Source of the DNA: Photobacterium swingsii
GTDB taxonomy: Bacteria; Pseudomonadota; Gammaproteobacteria; Enterobacterales; Vibrionaceae
Length of the DNA: 64,000 nt
Assembly (NCBI RefSeq): GCF_024346715.1
Contig: NZ_AP024852.1
Span: 1 to 64,000 of the forward strand
Direction: 5' to 3'
Under the pieces are notes generated by a model. That model was not told the DNA's origin. It saw nothing but the letters and a program-made list of their open reading frames with translations, and did no database searches. Positions 38,097-48,222 of this stretch are shown here, in pieces; position 1 is the stretch's first letter; the number at the start of each line of letters is the position of its first letter. Both the position numbers and the translations under genes were made by a program.

Positions 38097-38139
38097 TGGC
38101 AAATTGGGTTCTTAAAAAATGTAAATAAAGGTAATGAAT

Positions 38140-38151
38140 GAATGTTCATTC
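38140..38151. promoter_or_regulatory. Palindrome upstream of vexR, candidate operator
   Basis: GAATG-TT-CATTC lies 44 bases before the vexR start, embedded in GTAATGAATGAATGTTCATT. TetR regulators commonly bind such short palindromes in their own promoter. Confidence 0.45.
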
Positions 38152-38309
38152 CGATATTGTAGATTATGAATGATTGAGTGCAAGCATTTTAATTCGTCAA
38201 TCATAGCGAGTTTGTATATTGCATTGCTGACTTGCGAGTCAAACCACAACCGTTAAAATGCAGCAACAGGTGCGAACTTGATCACGCTAGGACCATTTAG
38301 GATAGGCTC

Positions 38310-40325
38310 ATGAAACTGAACCCACGGCAAACAGAAGCAGTTAAGTACATCGCAGGGCCATGTTTGGTTCTTGCTGGCGCAGGCTCAGGTAAAACTCGAG
38401 TAATTACCAATAAGATCGCCTACTTGGTCCAACACTGTGATTATAAGGCTCGCAATATTGCGGCGCTGACATTTACCAACAAAGCCGCGCGTGAAATGAA
38501 AGAGCGTGTTGGCCAAACCTTAGGTAAGAAAGAGGCCAAAGGGCTGATGGTCTCGACCTTTCACCGGTTAGGGTTAGACATTGTGCGCCGTGAGCATAAA
38601 GCGTTGGGGATCAAAGCCAGCTTCTCTTTATTCGATGACCAAGATCAGATGGCGTTATTGAAAGAGCTGACCGACGAAGAGCTCGACGGTGATAAAGATC
38701 TGCTTAAGCAACTGCAGTCGACTATTTCTAATTGGAAAAACGACATGCTGTCGCCTGCAGAGGCACAAGCACACGCACAATCTGAACGTGATCAGCTGTT
38801 CGCACATTGCTATGACATGTACCAGCGCCAGATGAAGGCGTACAACGCACTCGATTTTGATGACTTAATTCTAATGCCAGTGTTACTGCTGCGAGATAAT
38901 AAAGAAGTGCGTGAGCGCTGGCAGAATAAGATCCGCTACTTGCTGGTGGATGAATATCAAGATACCAACACCAGTCAGTATATTTTCGTCAAGCTGCTGG
39001 TAGGTGAGCGTTCGCGTTTTACCGTGGTAGGTGATGACGATCAGTCGATCTACTCATGGCGTGGTGCGCAGCCTGAAAACTTGGTACTGCTTAATAAAGA
39101 TTTCCCAAGTCTGCGCGTGATTAAGCTAGAGCAAAACTACCGCTCGACCAGCCGTATTTTGCGGACCGCGAATATATTGATTGCCAATAACCCTCATATC
39201 TTTGAGAAAGCTCTGTTTTCTGAGATCCCTGATGGTGAACTATTGAAAGTGATCACGGCGAAAAATGAAGAACATGAAGCGGAGAAAGTTGTAGGTGAGT
39301 TAATTGCCCATCGCTTCTTGAATAACACCCAATATAAAGATTATTCGATTTTGTATCGTGGTAACCATCAGTCACGCTTGTTTGAAAAAGCCCTGATGCA
39401 AAACCGAATTCCATACAAGATTTCTGGCGGTACATCTTTCTTCTCACGGGCAGAAATCAAAGACATCATGGCATATTTACGCCTGCTGACTAATCAAGAT
39501 GATGACAATGCTTTCTTGCGAGTGGTGAATACACCACGTCGTGAAATTGGCCCTGTAACACTAGAAAAGCTGGGAACCTACGCCAATATGCGTGGAAAAA
39601 GTTTGTTTGCGGCTAGTTTTGAAATGGGTTTAGAACAACATCTTACGGGCCGTGGCTTAGAGTCTCTGCAGCGTTTTACACGTTGGGTGGTGGAGTTAGC
39701 TGATAACGCTGAGCGGGGTGATACCGTGGCGGCAGTGCGCCAGTTAGTGCGTGATATTCACTATGAAGACTGGTTATACGAAACTTCACCAAGCCCGAAA
39801 GCCGCAGAGATGCGTATGAAGAACGTCTCTGATCTGTACAGCTGGATCACCGCTGACCTAGAAGGTGATAACTACGACCAAGAAGTGAAAACTCTGAAAG
39901 AAGTGGTACAACGCTTAACCCTGCGTGACATGATGGAGCGTGGCGAAGACGATGATGAGGCTGATCAGGTTCAGTTAATGACGCTGCATGCCTCAAAAGG
40001 TTTGGAGTTTCCGTATGTGTACCTTGTGGGAGCGGAAGAAGGTATCTTGCCACACCAAACCAGTGTGGATGAAGACAATGTCGAAGAAGAGCGCCGCTTA
40101 GCCTATGTTGGCATCACACGAGCGCAGAAAGAGCTAACGTTTACCTTGTGCAAAGAGCGTCGTCAGTATGGTGAGCTGATTAAGCCCGAGCCAAGCCGTT
40201 TCTTATATGAGCTACCACAAGATGACTTGCAGTGGGAAAGTGATAAGCCGCCAGTCACACAGCAGGAACGTATGCAAAAAGGCCAAGCCCATATTGCGAA
40301 TATTCGTGCCATGTTTAAAAAGTAG
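38310..40325 (+). CDS. rep: ATP-dependent DNA helicase Rep
   Basis: Superfamily 1A 3'-5' helicase that travels with the replisome and clears proteins such as RNA polymerase ahead of the fork. 671 residues (E. coli Rep 673). Motifs in order: Q motif NPRQTEAV; Walker A GAGSGKT near residue 25; [62 protein letters not shown]. It ends in a short charged tail, [20 protein letters not shown], as in Rep for DnaB contact. Monocistronic with a strong terminator. Confidence 0.96.
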   Translation: MKLNPRQTEAVKYIAGPCLVLAGAGSGKTRVITNKIAYLVQHCDYKARNIAALTFTNKAAREMKERVGQTLGKKEAKGLMVSTFHRLGLDIVRREHKALGIKASFSLFDDQDQMALLKELTDEELDGDKDLLKQLQSTISNWKNDMLSPAEAQAHAQSERDQLFAHCYDMYQRQMKAYNALDFDDLILMPVLLLRDNKEVRERWQNKIRYLLVDEYQDTNTSQYIFVKLLVGERSRFTVVGDDDQSIYSWRGAQPENLVLLNKDFPSLRVIKLEQNYRSTSRILRTANILIANNPHIFEKALFSEIPDGELLKVITAKNEEHEAEKVVGELIAHRFLNNTQYKDYSILYRGNHQSRLFEKALMQNRIPYKISGGTSFFSRAEIKDIMAYLRLLTNQDDDNAFLRVVNTPRREIGPVTLEKLGTYANMRGKSLFAASFEMGLEQHLTGRGLESLQRFTRWVVELADNAERGDTVAAVRQLVRDIHYEDWLYETSPSPKAAEMRMKNVSDLYSWITADLEGDNYDQEVKTLKEVVQRLTLRDMMERGEDDDEADQVQLMTLHASKGLEFPYVYLVGAEEGILPHQTSVDEDNVEEERRLAYVGITRAQKELTFTLCKERRQYGELIKPEPSRFLYELPQDDLQWESDKPPVTQQERMQKGQAHIANIRAMFKK

Positions 40326-40350
40326 TAAGCAGCTTGTGCAAGTTGCAAAG

Positions 40351-40384
40351 AAAAGGGTTGATACACGGTATCAACCCTTTTTTG
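40351..40384 (+). terminator. Intrinsic terminator of rep
   Basis: 14-bp perfect stem AAAAGGGTTGATAC / GTATCAACCCTTTT, loop ACG, T-run. Confidence 0.92.
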
Positions 40385-40421
40385 TTTTCGTTGTGGTGCT
40401 TATTGCGGGTGGGTAAGTCTG

Positions 40422-40829
40422 CTATAGCCCTTCAATCATATGATTGATTGCTGCTACGATTTCCTCATCGCTACAATCCATACACGAGCCTTTTGCTGGC
40501 ATCGCATTAAAGCCATTCACGGCGTGATCGGTTAATACATCCATACCTTTCGCAAGTCGAGGGCTCCAGTCACCTGCATCACCCAGCTTAGGTGCGCTCA
40601 TTACGCCTGTACCATGGCAGGCAATACAGAAAGTGCCGTAGACAGTATTGCCATCACGAGGGCCAGTAGCGGCAGCGACCACGGGGGCATCGCCTTCTAA
40701 ATATACAGACCCAACGGGTTTGATGCGTTCTGCGATAGCCTCGTCCGACATGTCAGCAGCCATCGCTGAACCGGCAACGCTAAGTGCAGCAACTGCTGCA
40801 ACCAATAGTTGTCGTAGAGATAATTCCAT
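40422..40829 (-). CDS. Cytochrome c5-type periplasmic protein
   Basis: 135 residues. The start is ATG 40829 (MELSLRQLLVAAVAALSVAG), preceded by AAGGTGAG; a GTG three codons earlier lies in that RBS. A cleavable signal peptide ends at about AGSAMA-AD. One class I heme site CIACH sits near residue 72, with the distal methionine in FNAMP; CMDC near the C-terminus gives the extra cysteine pair typical of cytochrome c5. Periplasmic electron carrier; partner not indicated by neighbours (convergent with rep). Confidence 0.92.
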   Translation of the reverse strand: MELSLRQLLVAAVAALSVAGSAMAADMSDEAIAERIKPVGSVYLEGDAPVVAAATGPRDGNTVYGTFCIACHGTGVMSAPKLGDAGDWSPRLAKGMDVLTDHAVNGFNAMPAKGSCMDCSDEEIVAAINHMIEGL

Positions 40830-41119
40830 TGAGCTCACCTTACACTTCCAGTTTATTTGTGATTGTCACAGCCGTCTTGTCGTAAATTTTTATAATCGTA
40901 CTGTTGAGACAAGGCAATGATTATGTACAGAATGTTTAAAATGTAACATCAAAGTGATTATATCCCCTAAATTTGTTGTGTGAAACTAGCAAGCTGCGTT
41001 TGTATGATACGAATCAACCCCGCTTTGGCTATATTTAGAGCAAACGAAAAAAAAATTAAAAAAAAGACTAGACGGGGAGGGGCCATATCCGTAATATTCG
41101 ACTCCGCCGATAGGGCAAG
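40830..41119. other. Intergenic region before the tRNA cluster
   Basis: AT-rich, with A-runs near 41046-41066, and GACGGGGAGGGGCC before the first tRNA. It probably holds the tRNA promoter and the cytochrome c5 promoter. No gene seen. Confidence 0.4.
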
Positions 41120-41196
<77 letters not shown>

Positions 41197-41236
41197 TCCG
41201 GTTAAAATTTGGCAAAGATACACAGTAACAAACATT

Positions 41237-41313
41237 GGTGGCTATAGCTCAGTTGGTAGAGTCCCGGATTGTGATTCCGGTTGTCGCGAGTTCAAGCCTC
41301 GTTAGCCACCCCA
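41237..41313 (+). tRNA. tRNA-His (GTG), copy 1
   Basis: Starts with the extra G(-1) and GTGGCTA, pairing TAGCCAC-C; anticodon GTG in GATTGTGATTC; CCA encoded. Identical to copy 2. Confidence 0.97.
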
Positions 41314-41376
41314 TATTTTAGAAGATTGATGTTATCATCAGTGTTCACAGTCTTTAAGACTTAAAACAGATTTCGT

Positions 41377-41453
<77 letters not shown>

Positions 41454-41461
41454 CTTACAAT

Positions 41462-41538
41462 GGTGGCTATAGCTCAGTTGGTAGAGTCCCGGATTGTGAT
41501 TCCGGTTGTCGCGAGTTCAAGCCTCGTTAGCCACCCCA
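41462..41538 (+). tRNA. tRNA-His (GTG), copy 2
   Basis: Same sequence as the copy at 41237. It begins only eight bases after tRNA-Pro copy 1, against 63 bases between the first His and Pro genes. Confidence 0.97.
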
Positions 41539-41590
41539 TATTCAGGTAATGTTTACATTCCCTTGGCACTGTAAGAGCCTAAAACTTGTT

Positions 41591-41667
<77 letters not shown>

Positions 41668-41673
41668 CCATTT

Positions 41674-42110
41674 AAAAGCCTCGTCGAAAGACGAGGCTTT
41701 TTTCGTATGTGCGAAAGAAAATTGGGTTACTGATCTATGTGTAATAGCTAAAGCATGGGTCGGGGGTTCTCTGATGTTCAAACTCAGCTCTTCACCGGCA
41801 TCATTTGAAAGCCTCGTCGAAAGACGAGGCTTTTTTCGTATGTGCGAAAGAAAATTGGGTTACTGATCTATGTGTAATAGCTAAAGCATGGGTCGGGGGT
41901 TCCCTGATGTTCAAACTCAGCTCTTCACCGGCATCATTTGAAAGCCTCGTCGAAAGACGAGGCTTTTTTCGTATGTGCGAAAGAAATTGGGTTACTGATC
42001 TATGTGTAATAGCCAAAGCATGGGTCGGGGGTTCTCTGATGTTCAAACTCAGCTCTTCACCGGCATCATTTGAAAGTCTTGTCGAAAGCCGAGGCTTTTT
42101 TCGTATGTGC
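41674..42110 (+). repeat. 133-bp tandem repeats of terminator plus tRNA-Pro 3' remnant
   Basis: The hairpin GCCTCGTC-GAAA-GACGAGGC with T6 begins at 41678, 41811, 41944 and (diverged) 42076: periods of 133, 133 and 132 bases. Between hairpins each unit contains GGGTCGGGGGTTC and CTCTTCACCGGCATCATTT, matching the T-arm and 3' end of tRNA-Pro with its flank (CTCTTCACCGACCACCATTT). The insides of the tRNA are lost. So the array arose by repeated duplication of the tRNA-Pro tail with its terminator. The first hairpin is the functional terminator of the tRNA operon. Reading frames through the repeats are not considered genes. Confidence 0.88.
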
Positions 42111-42747
42111 TGAATAAAAAGTTGTTAGTCGAGCTGGGGGGGGAATTGTAATAAACCCAAGCAGGTGAAACCTGATACTCAAAATCGACTTTCTATCACT
42201 TCAGCTCTTGCTTTGTTTTCTTATTTTTCTCTCTTTTAACTCTTCTTTATTGAAGGTCTGTGTTTTTAGTCTCTTTAAACTCCGGCGTGAAAAGCCACAA
42301 AAATGGTAAGTGAATTTCACTAGCGCAAAGCCATAAGTCTAGATGTTGATCGGGGTTACTTACTTTGAAGTAAATGAATATACCAGATTATTGATAAACG
42401 ATGGCTTGTTGTGGGTTTGTTAATTTTATCTTTGGTGTAAATGGGGTTTTATGCATGCTTGTCTGATGGGGATAAATGCCTTTATGAGTGATATCTACTG
42501 TTAAATGCTTATTTGAAGGCGCTTAGTTAGGGGGGTAAGTATGTTTCACTGTCCTTGCTTTTCTTGTTGGTGTGATTTTTTATTCGATATTATGACTATC
42601 GATCAGTTTTTTAGCTTGTTTTGTTGATTTTCTGTGAAATCTTTGACAGATTGATGGGCGTACAAATGTCCAGCCATTTGTACTGAAAATGAATGGATTC
42701 AGTTTTTCAGACAGGGCAGAAAGCTGCCGAGCAGTTGAGGTCTGGTA
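42111..42747. other. AT-rich intergenic region before the ABC importer operon
   Basis: About 640 bases without a convincing gene. It holds a G8 run at about 42135-42142, a -35-like TTGACA at 42643-42648 and a perfect 9-bp inverted repeat at 42660-42683. The operon promoter should lie in its right part. Confidence 0.5.
42660..42683. promoter_or_regulatory. 9-bp inverted repeat, candidate operator of the ABC operon
   Basis: GTACAAATG-TCCAGC-CATTTGTAC, perfect arms, 65 bases before the ATPase start and just after TTGACA, where a -10 box would be. It could be a repressor operator or a leader hairpin. Confidence 0.55.
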
Positions 42748-44466
42748 ATGGCGTTATTAGAAGTAAAAAATCTCCGTATCGAATATCCATCTCGTCACGG
42801 TATACACGCGGCAGTAAAATCACTGTCATTTTCGATAGACCGCGGTGAAATTGTGGGCGTGGTGGGTGAGTCAGGTGCAGGTAAATCTACAGTAGGGAAT
42901 GCTGTGATTGATTTGCTAAGCCCGCCAGGGCAAATTGCCAGTGGTGATGTCTTTCTTGATGGGGAGCAAATCTCGGGGCTGAGCACAGAAGCCATGCGAA
43001 AAGTCCGAGGCTCGAAAATTGGATTTATTTTCCAAGACCCGATGACATCGCTTAACCCTCTGTTCACCGTTGAGCAGCAGCTTACCGAAACAATTCTGAC
43101 GAATTTAGATGTTAGTGCACAAGAGGCTTACACGCGTGCCATTAATTTGATGGAACAAGTGGGCATCCCTGAGCCAGAATTGCGTATTAAACAATATCCG
43201 CACCAGTTTTCAGGCGGCATGCGTCAGCGTGTCGTTATCGCGATCGCTTTGTCGGGTGAGCCTGATTTAATCATTGCTGATGAACCTACCACAGCATTGG
43301 ATGTTTCAATTCAAGATCAAATTCTTACCCTGATCCGTGACTTATGTATTAAGAAAAACGTCGGTTGTATGTTGGTAACGCACGATATGGGTGTCGTTGC
43401 GAATGTGACGGATCGCGTCGCGGTAATGTATCGTGGTGATTTGGTTGAAATCGGTACGACAGAGCAAGTCCTTGGTCGCCCTAACCACCCTTATACGCAG
43501 AGTTTGATTTCTGCGGTACCGCGTTCAGATATCAAACTAGATCGCTTCCCACTGGTGAATTACATCGAAGAAGCGCAAGAAATGACGCAATTGGATATCA
43601 AAAATCACTGGCTAGGACAAAGTGAAGATCAGCGCAGTTACACTGGCGCGTTACTGCAAGTTGAAAACGTTAATCTGCGTTTTACGACCAAAGATTCGTT
43701 TTTTGAAAGCCGCCGTGAGTATGTTCAAGCCTCCAACAATGTCAGCTTTGAGATCACTGAAGGGGAAACCTTTGGTTTGGTGGGCGAATCAGGCTCTGGT
43801 AAATCGACCATTGCTCGCGTTATCGCCGGTCTCTACCCGCCAAACTCAGGTAAGGTGGTGTTTGAAGGGATTGATCTAACGGCCCTGAAGAGTGAAAAAG
43901 AACGTCGCCCGCTGCGCCGCCAGATGCAGATGGTATTCCAGAACCCGTATTCATCCATGAACCCGCGGATGAAGATTTTCGACATCATTGCAGAACCTAT
44001 TCGTTTCCATCGCTTAACGGAAAACGAAGCGCAGACCCGCCAAATCGTCCATGACTTGCTGGATCATGTCGGCCTTGGCCGTGCAGCAAGCGTGAAGTAC
44101 CCGCATGAATTTTCAGGTGGCCAGCGTCAGCGTATTTCGATTGCTCGTGCGTTAGCAACCCGTCCGCGTTTATTGATTTGTGATGAGCCCACTTCTGCCT
44201 TAGATGTGTCAGTGCAAGCACAGATTCTTAACCTACTTAAAGATCTGCAAGACGAACTCAACCTTACCATGCTGTTTATCAGCCATGATTTGCCTGTGAT
44301 TCGTCAGATGTGTGATCGCATTGGGGTGATGCAAAAAGGCACCCTGTTGGAAGTCTCGCCGACCGAGCAGCTGTTTACTAACCCGCAGCACGAATACAGT
44401 CAGCACTTAATTTCGCTGATGCCTGAATTTAAAGGGATGAGCCAAGAAGGGCTGAAACTCGCATAA
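42748..44466 (+). CDS. Peptide-type ABC importer, fused two-domain ATPase
   Basis: 572 residues: two ABC domains in one chain, as in GsiA or fused DppD-DppF. Domain 1 (about 1-265): Walker A GESGAGKST, signature FSGGMRQRV, Walker B LIIADEPTTAL. Domain 2 (about 300-565): GESGSGKST, FSGGQRQRI, LLICDEPTSAL, each followed by the oligopeptide-transporter C-terminal extension with NHPYTQSLISAVP and NPQHEYSQHLISLMP. First gene of the operon; it energises the two permeases downstream. Substrate is likely a di- or oligopeptide, from family only. Confidence 0.93.
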   Translation: MALLEVKNLRIEYPSRHGIHAAVKSLSFSIDRGEIVGVVGESGAGKSTVGNAVIDLLSPPGQIASGDVFLDGEQISGLSTEAMRKVRGSKIGFIFQDPMTSLNPLFTVEQQLTETILTNLDVSAQEAYTRAINLMEQVGIPEPELRIKQYPHQFSGGMRQRVVIAIALSGEPDLIIADEPTTALDVSIQDQILTLIRDLCIKKNVGCMLVTHDMGVVANVTDRVAVMYRGDLVEIGTTEQVLGRPNHPYTQSLISAVPRSDIKLDRFPLVNYIEEAQEMTQLDIKNHWLGQSEDQRSYTGALLQVENVNLRFTTKDSFFESRREYVQASNNVSFEITEGETFGLVGESGSGKSTIARVIAGLYPPNSGKVVFEGIDLTALKSEKERRPLRRQMQMVFQNPYSSMNPRMKIFDIIAEPIRFHRLTENEAQTRQIVHDLLDHVGLGRAASVKYPHEFSGGQRQRISIARALATRPRLLICDEPTSALDVSVQAQILNLLKDLQDELNLTMLFISHDLPVIRQMCDRIGVMQKGTLLEVSPTEQLFTNPQHEYSQHLISLMPEFKGMSQEGLKLA

Positions 44467-44546
44467 TAATGAGCGCTGCTTGGCTGCGAGGGTTGCAAAA
44501 AAGAAGTGCTGTAACAGTAATAACAACAAGCAAACACAACAGTAGA

Positions 44547-44578
44547 AGGGAGTGCGCTCCCTGCATAAAGGAGTATGC
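44547..44578 (+). promoter_or_regulatory. Paired hairpins before the binding-protein start
   Basis: AGGGAG-TGCG-CTCCCT (44547-44562) is followed at once by GCATA-AAGGAG-TATGC (44563-44578), which shows the Shine-Dalgarno AAGGAG in its loop. The binding-protein ATG is at 44580. Such structures can stabilise the message and boost translation of the binding protein relative to the upstream ATPase. Confidence 0.5.
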
Positions 44579-44579
44579 A

Positions 44580-46139
44580 ATGAAAACCATTAAGAGCAAG
44601 CTGGCAGTCGCTTTAATGGCCGCAGGCCTAAGTTTTAGTGCAGCAGCAGCTGATATCAAAGTCGCTTATGACGCCGATCCTGTGTCGCTTGATCCGCATG
44701 AGCAGCTTTCCGGTGGTACGCTGCAATTGTCCCACATGGTGTTTGATCCTCTGGTTCGTTATACCCAAGATTTCGATTTTGAGCCGCGTTTGGCTGAAAG
44801 TTGGGAACGTGTTGATGACAACACGTTCCGTTTCACCCTGCGTAAAGGGGTGAAGTTCCATTCAGGTAATACGCTAACGGCGGATGACGTGGTATGGACA
44901 TTCAACCGTTTGAAAGACTCACCAGATTTTAAAGCGATTTTCGAACCATACACTGAATTGAAAAAAGTGGACGACTATACGGTTGAGTTGATCTCGAAAG
45001 GCTCTTACCCGCTAGTACTACAAACCGCGACCTACATTTTCCCAATGGACAGCAAGTTCTATTCGGGTAAAACCGAAGACGGTAAAGATAAAGCTGAGCT
45101 AGTGAAGCACGGTAACTCGTTTGCCTCGACACATGTTTCTGGCACGGGGCCTTTTATCGTTACAGCACGTGAGCAAGGCGTGAAAGTGGACTTCGAACGC
45201 TTTGATGGCTACTGGGATACCGAATCAAAAGGTAACGTTGATAAGCTCACCTTGGTGCCAATTAAAGAAGATGCGACCCGTGTGGCAGCGCTACTGTCTG
45301 GCGGTGTAGACATGATTGCCCCTGTTGCACCGAACGATCACCAACGTGTAAAAAATGCTAAAGGTATCGATCTGGTGACGCTACCGGGTACTCGTATCAT
45401 CACGTTCCAAATGAACCAAAACAGTAACGAAGCTCTAAAAGATGTACGTGTGCGCCAAGCTATTGTGCATGCAATCAATAATGAAGGCATCGTGAAGAAA
45501 ATTATGAAAGGCTTCGCGACAGCGGCAGGTCAACAAGGGCCATCAGGCTACTCAGGCTATGACGCTGATCTTGTACCTCGCTACGATCTGAAAAAAGCTA
45601 AAGCGCTGATGAAAGAAGCAGGTTATGAAAAAGGCTTTAAGCTAACCATGATGGCACCGAACAACCGTTATGTGAACGATGCCAAGGTGGCACAAGCTGC
45701 TGCGGCAATGCTATCGAAGATTGGTATCAAGGTAGATCTAAAAACCCTGCCAAAAGCACAATACTGGCCGGAATTTGATGTGTGTGCAGCAGACATGATG
45801 ATGATCGGCTGGCACTCAGATACTGAAGATTCAGCGAACTTCTCTGAATTCCTCACCATGACGCGTGATGAGAAAACAGGTAAAGGGCAGTACAACTGTG
45901 GCCACTATTCAAATGCAGAAGTTGATAAGTTGGTGAATGAATCAAACGTTGAAACGGATCCAGCGAAACGTGATGCGATTCTGCAAAAAGTAGAAGCGAC
46001 CTTGTATGAAGATGCTGCGTTCGTGCCATTGCACTGGCAAAACCTAGCATGGGGCGCAAGTGCTAACGTTCACATCAAACCGATCGTGAATGCCATGAAC
46101 TTCCCTTACTTCGGTGACCTAGTGGTTGATGAAAAATAA
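44580..46139 (+). CDS. Peptide-type ABC importer, periplasmic binding protein
   Basis: 519 residues, SBP_bac_5 family. The start at 44580 (MKTIKSKLAVALMAAGLSFSAAAADI) gives a classical signal peptide cleaved near SAAAA-D and has AAGGAG as RBS. A longer frame from 44469 lacks both. Family features: YDADPVSLDPHEQLSGGTLQLSHMVFDPLVRY, FTLRKGVKFHSGNTLTADDVVWTFNRL and VSGTGPFIVT in order. It captures the solute in the periplasm and delivers it to the two permeases. Which peptide or other solute is not clear. Confidence 0.93.
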   Translation: MKTIKSKLAVALMAAGLSFSAAAADIKVAYDADPVSLDPHEQLSGGTLQLSHMVFDPLVRYTQDFDFEPRLAESWERVDDNTFRFTLRKGVKFHSGNTLTADDVVWTFNRLKDSPDFKAIFEPYTELKKVDDYTVELISKGSYPLVLQTATYIFPMDSKFYSGKTEDGKDKAELVKHGNSFASTHVSGTGPFIVTAREQGVKVDFERFDGYWDTESKGNVDKLTLVPIKEDATRVAALLSGGVDMIAPVAPNDHQRVKNAKGIDLVTLPGTRIITFQMNQNSNEALKDVRVRQAIVHAINNEGIVKKIMKGFATAAGQQGPSGYSGYDADLVPRYDLKKAKALMKEAGYEKGFKLTMMAPNNRYVNDAKVAQAAAAMLSKIGIKVDLKTLPKAQYWPEFDVCAADMMMIGWHSDTEDSANFSEFLTMTRDEKTGKGQYNCGHYSNAEVDKLVNESNVETDPAKRDAILQKVEATLYEDAAFVPLHWQNLAWGASANVHIKPIVNAMNFPYFGDLVVDEK

Positions 46140-46185
46140 TGCCTTAGCACGTGTCTTTAAGACATAAGTAACAAAGTGTAGTACC

Positions 46186-46216
46186 AGTGCCGGAGCTACT
46201 TGCTTCGGCACTTTTT
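46186..46216 (+). terminator. Intra-operon terminator-like hairpin
   Basis: AGTGCCG / CGGCACT with a 13-base loop and T5, between the binding protein and the first permease. It probably terminates part of the transcripts, keeping the binding protein in excess over membrane subunits. Confidence 0.6.
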
Positions 46217-46240
46217 CAAGGATGAGAGAAGGGGCAGGGA

Positions 46241-47218
46241 ATGTTTACGTTTCTGGTCAAGCGCCTGTTTCAGGCACTGATAGTGATGTTTGTGATCAGT
46301 CTGGTGGCATTTGCCATTCAGGATAACCTTGGCGACCCATTGCGCGAGCTGGTGGGGCAGTCTGTATCAGAAGCTGAACGTCAACAATTACGCGACGATC
46401 TAGGTCTTAACGACCCATTTGTAACTAAATACAGCCGATTTTTGGCGAATGCCGTCCAAGGCGATTTAGGTACGTCATACTTTTTTAAACGGCCAGCAGC
46501 TGAGGTGATCCTCGATAAGCTGGTCGCAACGTTAGAGCTGGTGTTTGGTGCTGCCATGATCATTATCGTGGTGTCGATACCGCTCGGGGTGTATTCCGCG
46601 ATTCATCCCAATAGTGTATTTACTAAAACCGTTATGGCACTTAGTAGCGTCGGTATCTCTATTCCCGTTTTCCTTACCGCTATCATGCTGATGTATGTGT
46701 TCTCGATAGAGTTAGGTTGGCTCCCCTCCTACGGACGAGGCGAAACCTATAACTTATTAGGTTGGGAGTCTGGCTATTTCACTCTCGATGGTCTCAAGCA
46801 CTTAGTCTTGCCGTGTGTAGCACTTGCCTCGATCATGTTACCGCTTTTCATTCGATTAGTGCGTTCTGAAATGTTGGAAGCATTGAGCTCTGAATACATT
46901 AAATTTGCCAAAGCCAAAGGGCTATCAAGTAATAAAATCTATTACCAGCACGCCTTAAAAAATACCATGCTGCCAGTATTAACTGTCGGTGGGGTGCAAA
47001 TTGGTACCATGGTTGCGTATACCATTTTGACAGAAACCGTGTTCCAGTGGCCGGGGACAGGGCTACTTTTCCTTGATGCGATTAACCGTGTTGATACCCC
47101 ATTGATCACTGCCTATGTCATCTTTGTGGGCCTGATTTTTGTGGTTACCAATACCATAGTCGATCTGCTATATGGCTTGGTGAATCCAACTGTGAACCTG
47201 ACAGGTAAGGGAGAGTAA
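46241..47218 (+). CDS. Peptide-type ABC importer permease, DppB-like
   Basis: 325 residues with six predicted membrane helices. N-terminal FTFLVKRLFQALIVMFVISLVAF, LGLNDPFVTKYSRFL, the EAA loop VRSEMLEALSSEYIKFAKAKGLS and C-terminal ETVFQWPGTGLLFLDAI are typical of DppB/OppB subunits. It ends three bases before the next permease; the two form the transmembrane heterodimer. Confidence 0.93.
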   Translation: MFTFLVKRLFQALIVMFVISLVAFAIQDNLGDPLRELVGQSVSEAERQQLRDDLGLNDPFVTKYSRFLANAVQGDLGTSYFFKRPAAEVILDKLVATLELVFGAAMIIIVVSIPLGVYSAIHPNSVFTKTVMALSSVGISIPVFLTAIMLMYVFSIELGWLPSYGRGETYNLLGWESGYFTLDGLKHLVLPCVALASIMLPLFIRLVRSEMLEALSSEYIKFAKAKGLSSNKIYYQHALKNTMLPVLTVGGVQIGTMVAYTILTETVFQWPGTGLLFLDAINRVDTPLITAYVIFVGLIFVVTNTIVDLLYGLVNPTVNLTGKGE

Positions 47219-47221
47219 ATC

Positions 47222-48163
47222 ATGAATACGACAGCTGTTGCCGCTCCTAGCCGTTGGGAGCGATTTAAAAATTCCGATATCGTGTACTACTTCTTAAAAG
47301 ACAAAGTCGCGATGTTTAGCTTTGCATTATTTTTAACCTTCGCGAGTGCTGCCATTCTGGCTCCGTGGATTTCACCAACTGACCCTTATGATCTCTCGAC
47401 TATCGATATCATGGACTCCGAATTGCCGCCATCGTGGATGGAAGACGGTGATAGCCGCTTCCTGTTGGGAACGGATGATCAGGGCCGTGATATTTTCTCG
47501 ACGATTCTTTATGGTTCGCGTTTATCACTGACCATTGGCTTGCTTGCGGTCGGTTTGCAGCTAATTCTTGGGGTGACGATTGGTTTGAGTGCGGGTTACT
47601 TTGGTGGCCGTATTGATAGCTTCTTGATGCGCTTTGCCGATGTCCAATTGTCGTTCTCGACCATGATGGTTGCGATCATTGTCTCTGCGATTTTCCGAAC
47701 CGTATTAGGCTCTGAACTGTTTAGCCAATATGCGGTGGTGATGCTGGTGGTGATTATCGGTATTGCTGAATGGCCGCAGTATGCGCGAACCGTGCGAGCC
47801 TCGGTATTGGCAGAGAAGAAGAAAGAATACGTCGAAGCGGCGCGCGTAATGGGTTTCCGTTCACCACGCATTATGTTCCGTCATATTCTACCGAACTGTT
47901 TGTCACCGATCTTAGTGATATCAACGGTACAGGTGGCTAATGCCATTATGTCGGAAGCGGCGCTGTCGTTCCTGGGGCTTGGCCTACCGGTTGATCAGCC
48001 ATCGCTTGGTTCACTGATCAGCATCGGGTTTAACTATATCTTCTCGGGTTCTTGGTGGATCACCGCCTTCCCTGGTTTAGTGCTGGTTACTTTGGTACTG
48101 GTAATTAATCTGCTGGGTGACTGGTTACGTGATGTGTTCAATCCGAAGATTTATAAAGGCTAG
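47222..48163 (+). CDS. Peptide-type ABC importer permease, DppC-like
   Basis: 313 residues, six predicted membrane helices after a cytosolic N-terminus. Family features are HFLLGTDDQGRDIFSTILYGSRLSL (here FLLGTDDQGRD), the EAA loop with VEAARVMGFRSPRIMFRHILPN, and EAALSFLGLGLPVDQPSLG. Last gene of the four-gene operon and followed by a strong terminator. Confidence 0.93.
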   Translation: MNTTAVAAPSRWERFKNSDIVYYFLKDKVAMFSFALFLTFASAAILAPWISPTDPYDLSTIDIMDSELPPSWMEDGDSRFLLGTDDQGRDIFSTILYGSRLSLTIGLLAVGLQLILGVTIGLSAGYFGGRIDSFLMRFADVQLSFSTMMVAIIVSAIFRTVLGSELFSQYAVVMLVVIIGIAEWPQYARTVRASVLAEKKKEYVEAARVMGFRSPRIMFRHILPNCLSPILVISTVQVANAIMSEAALSFLGLGLPVDQPSLGSLISIGFNYIFSGSWWITAFPGLVLVTLVLVINLLGDWLRDVFNPKIYKG

Positions 48164-48222
48164 ATATCGAGGTTCTAAGCTTAGCTGTGGCGGCTAGGTG
48201 TGAGTCTCAGTTCTCAATGTAT

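Noticed and set aside
41674..42110. CRISPR-like regular repeats
   Set aside because: The repeat unit is contiguous with no variable spacers, and no cas gene is present.
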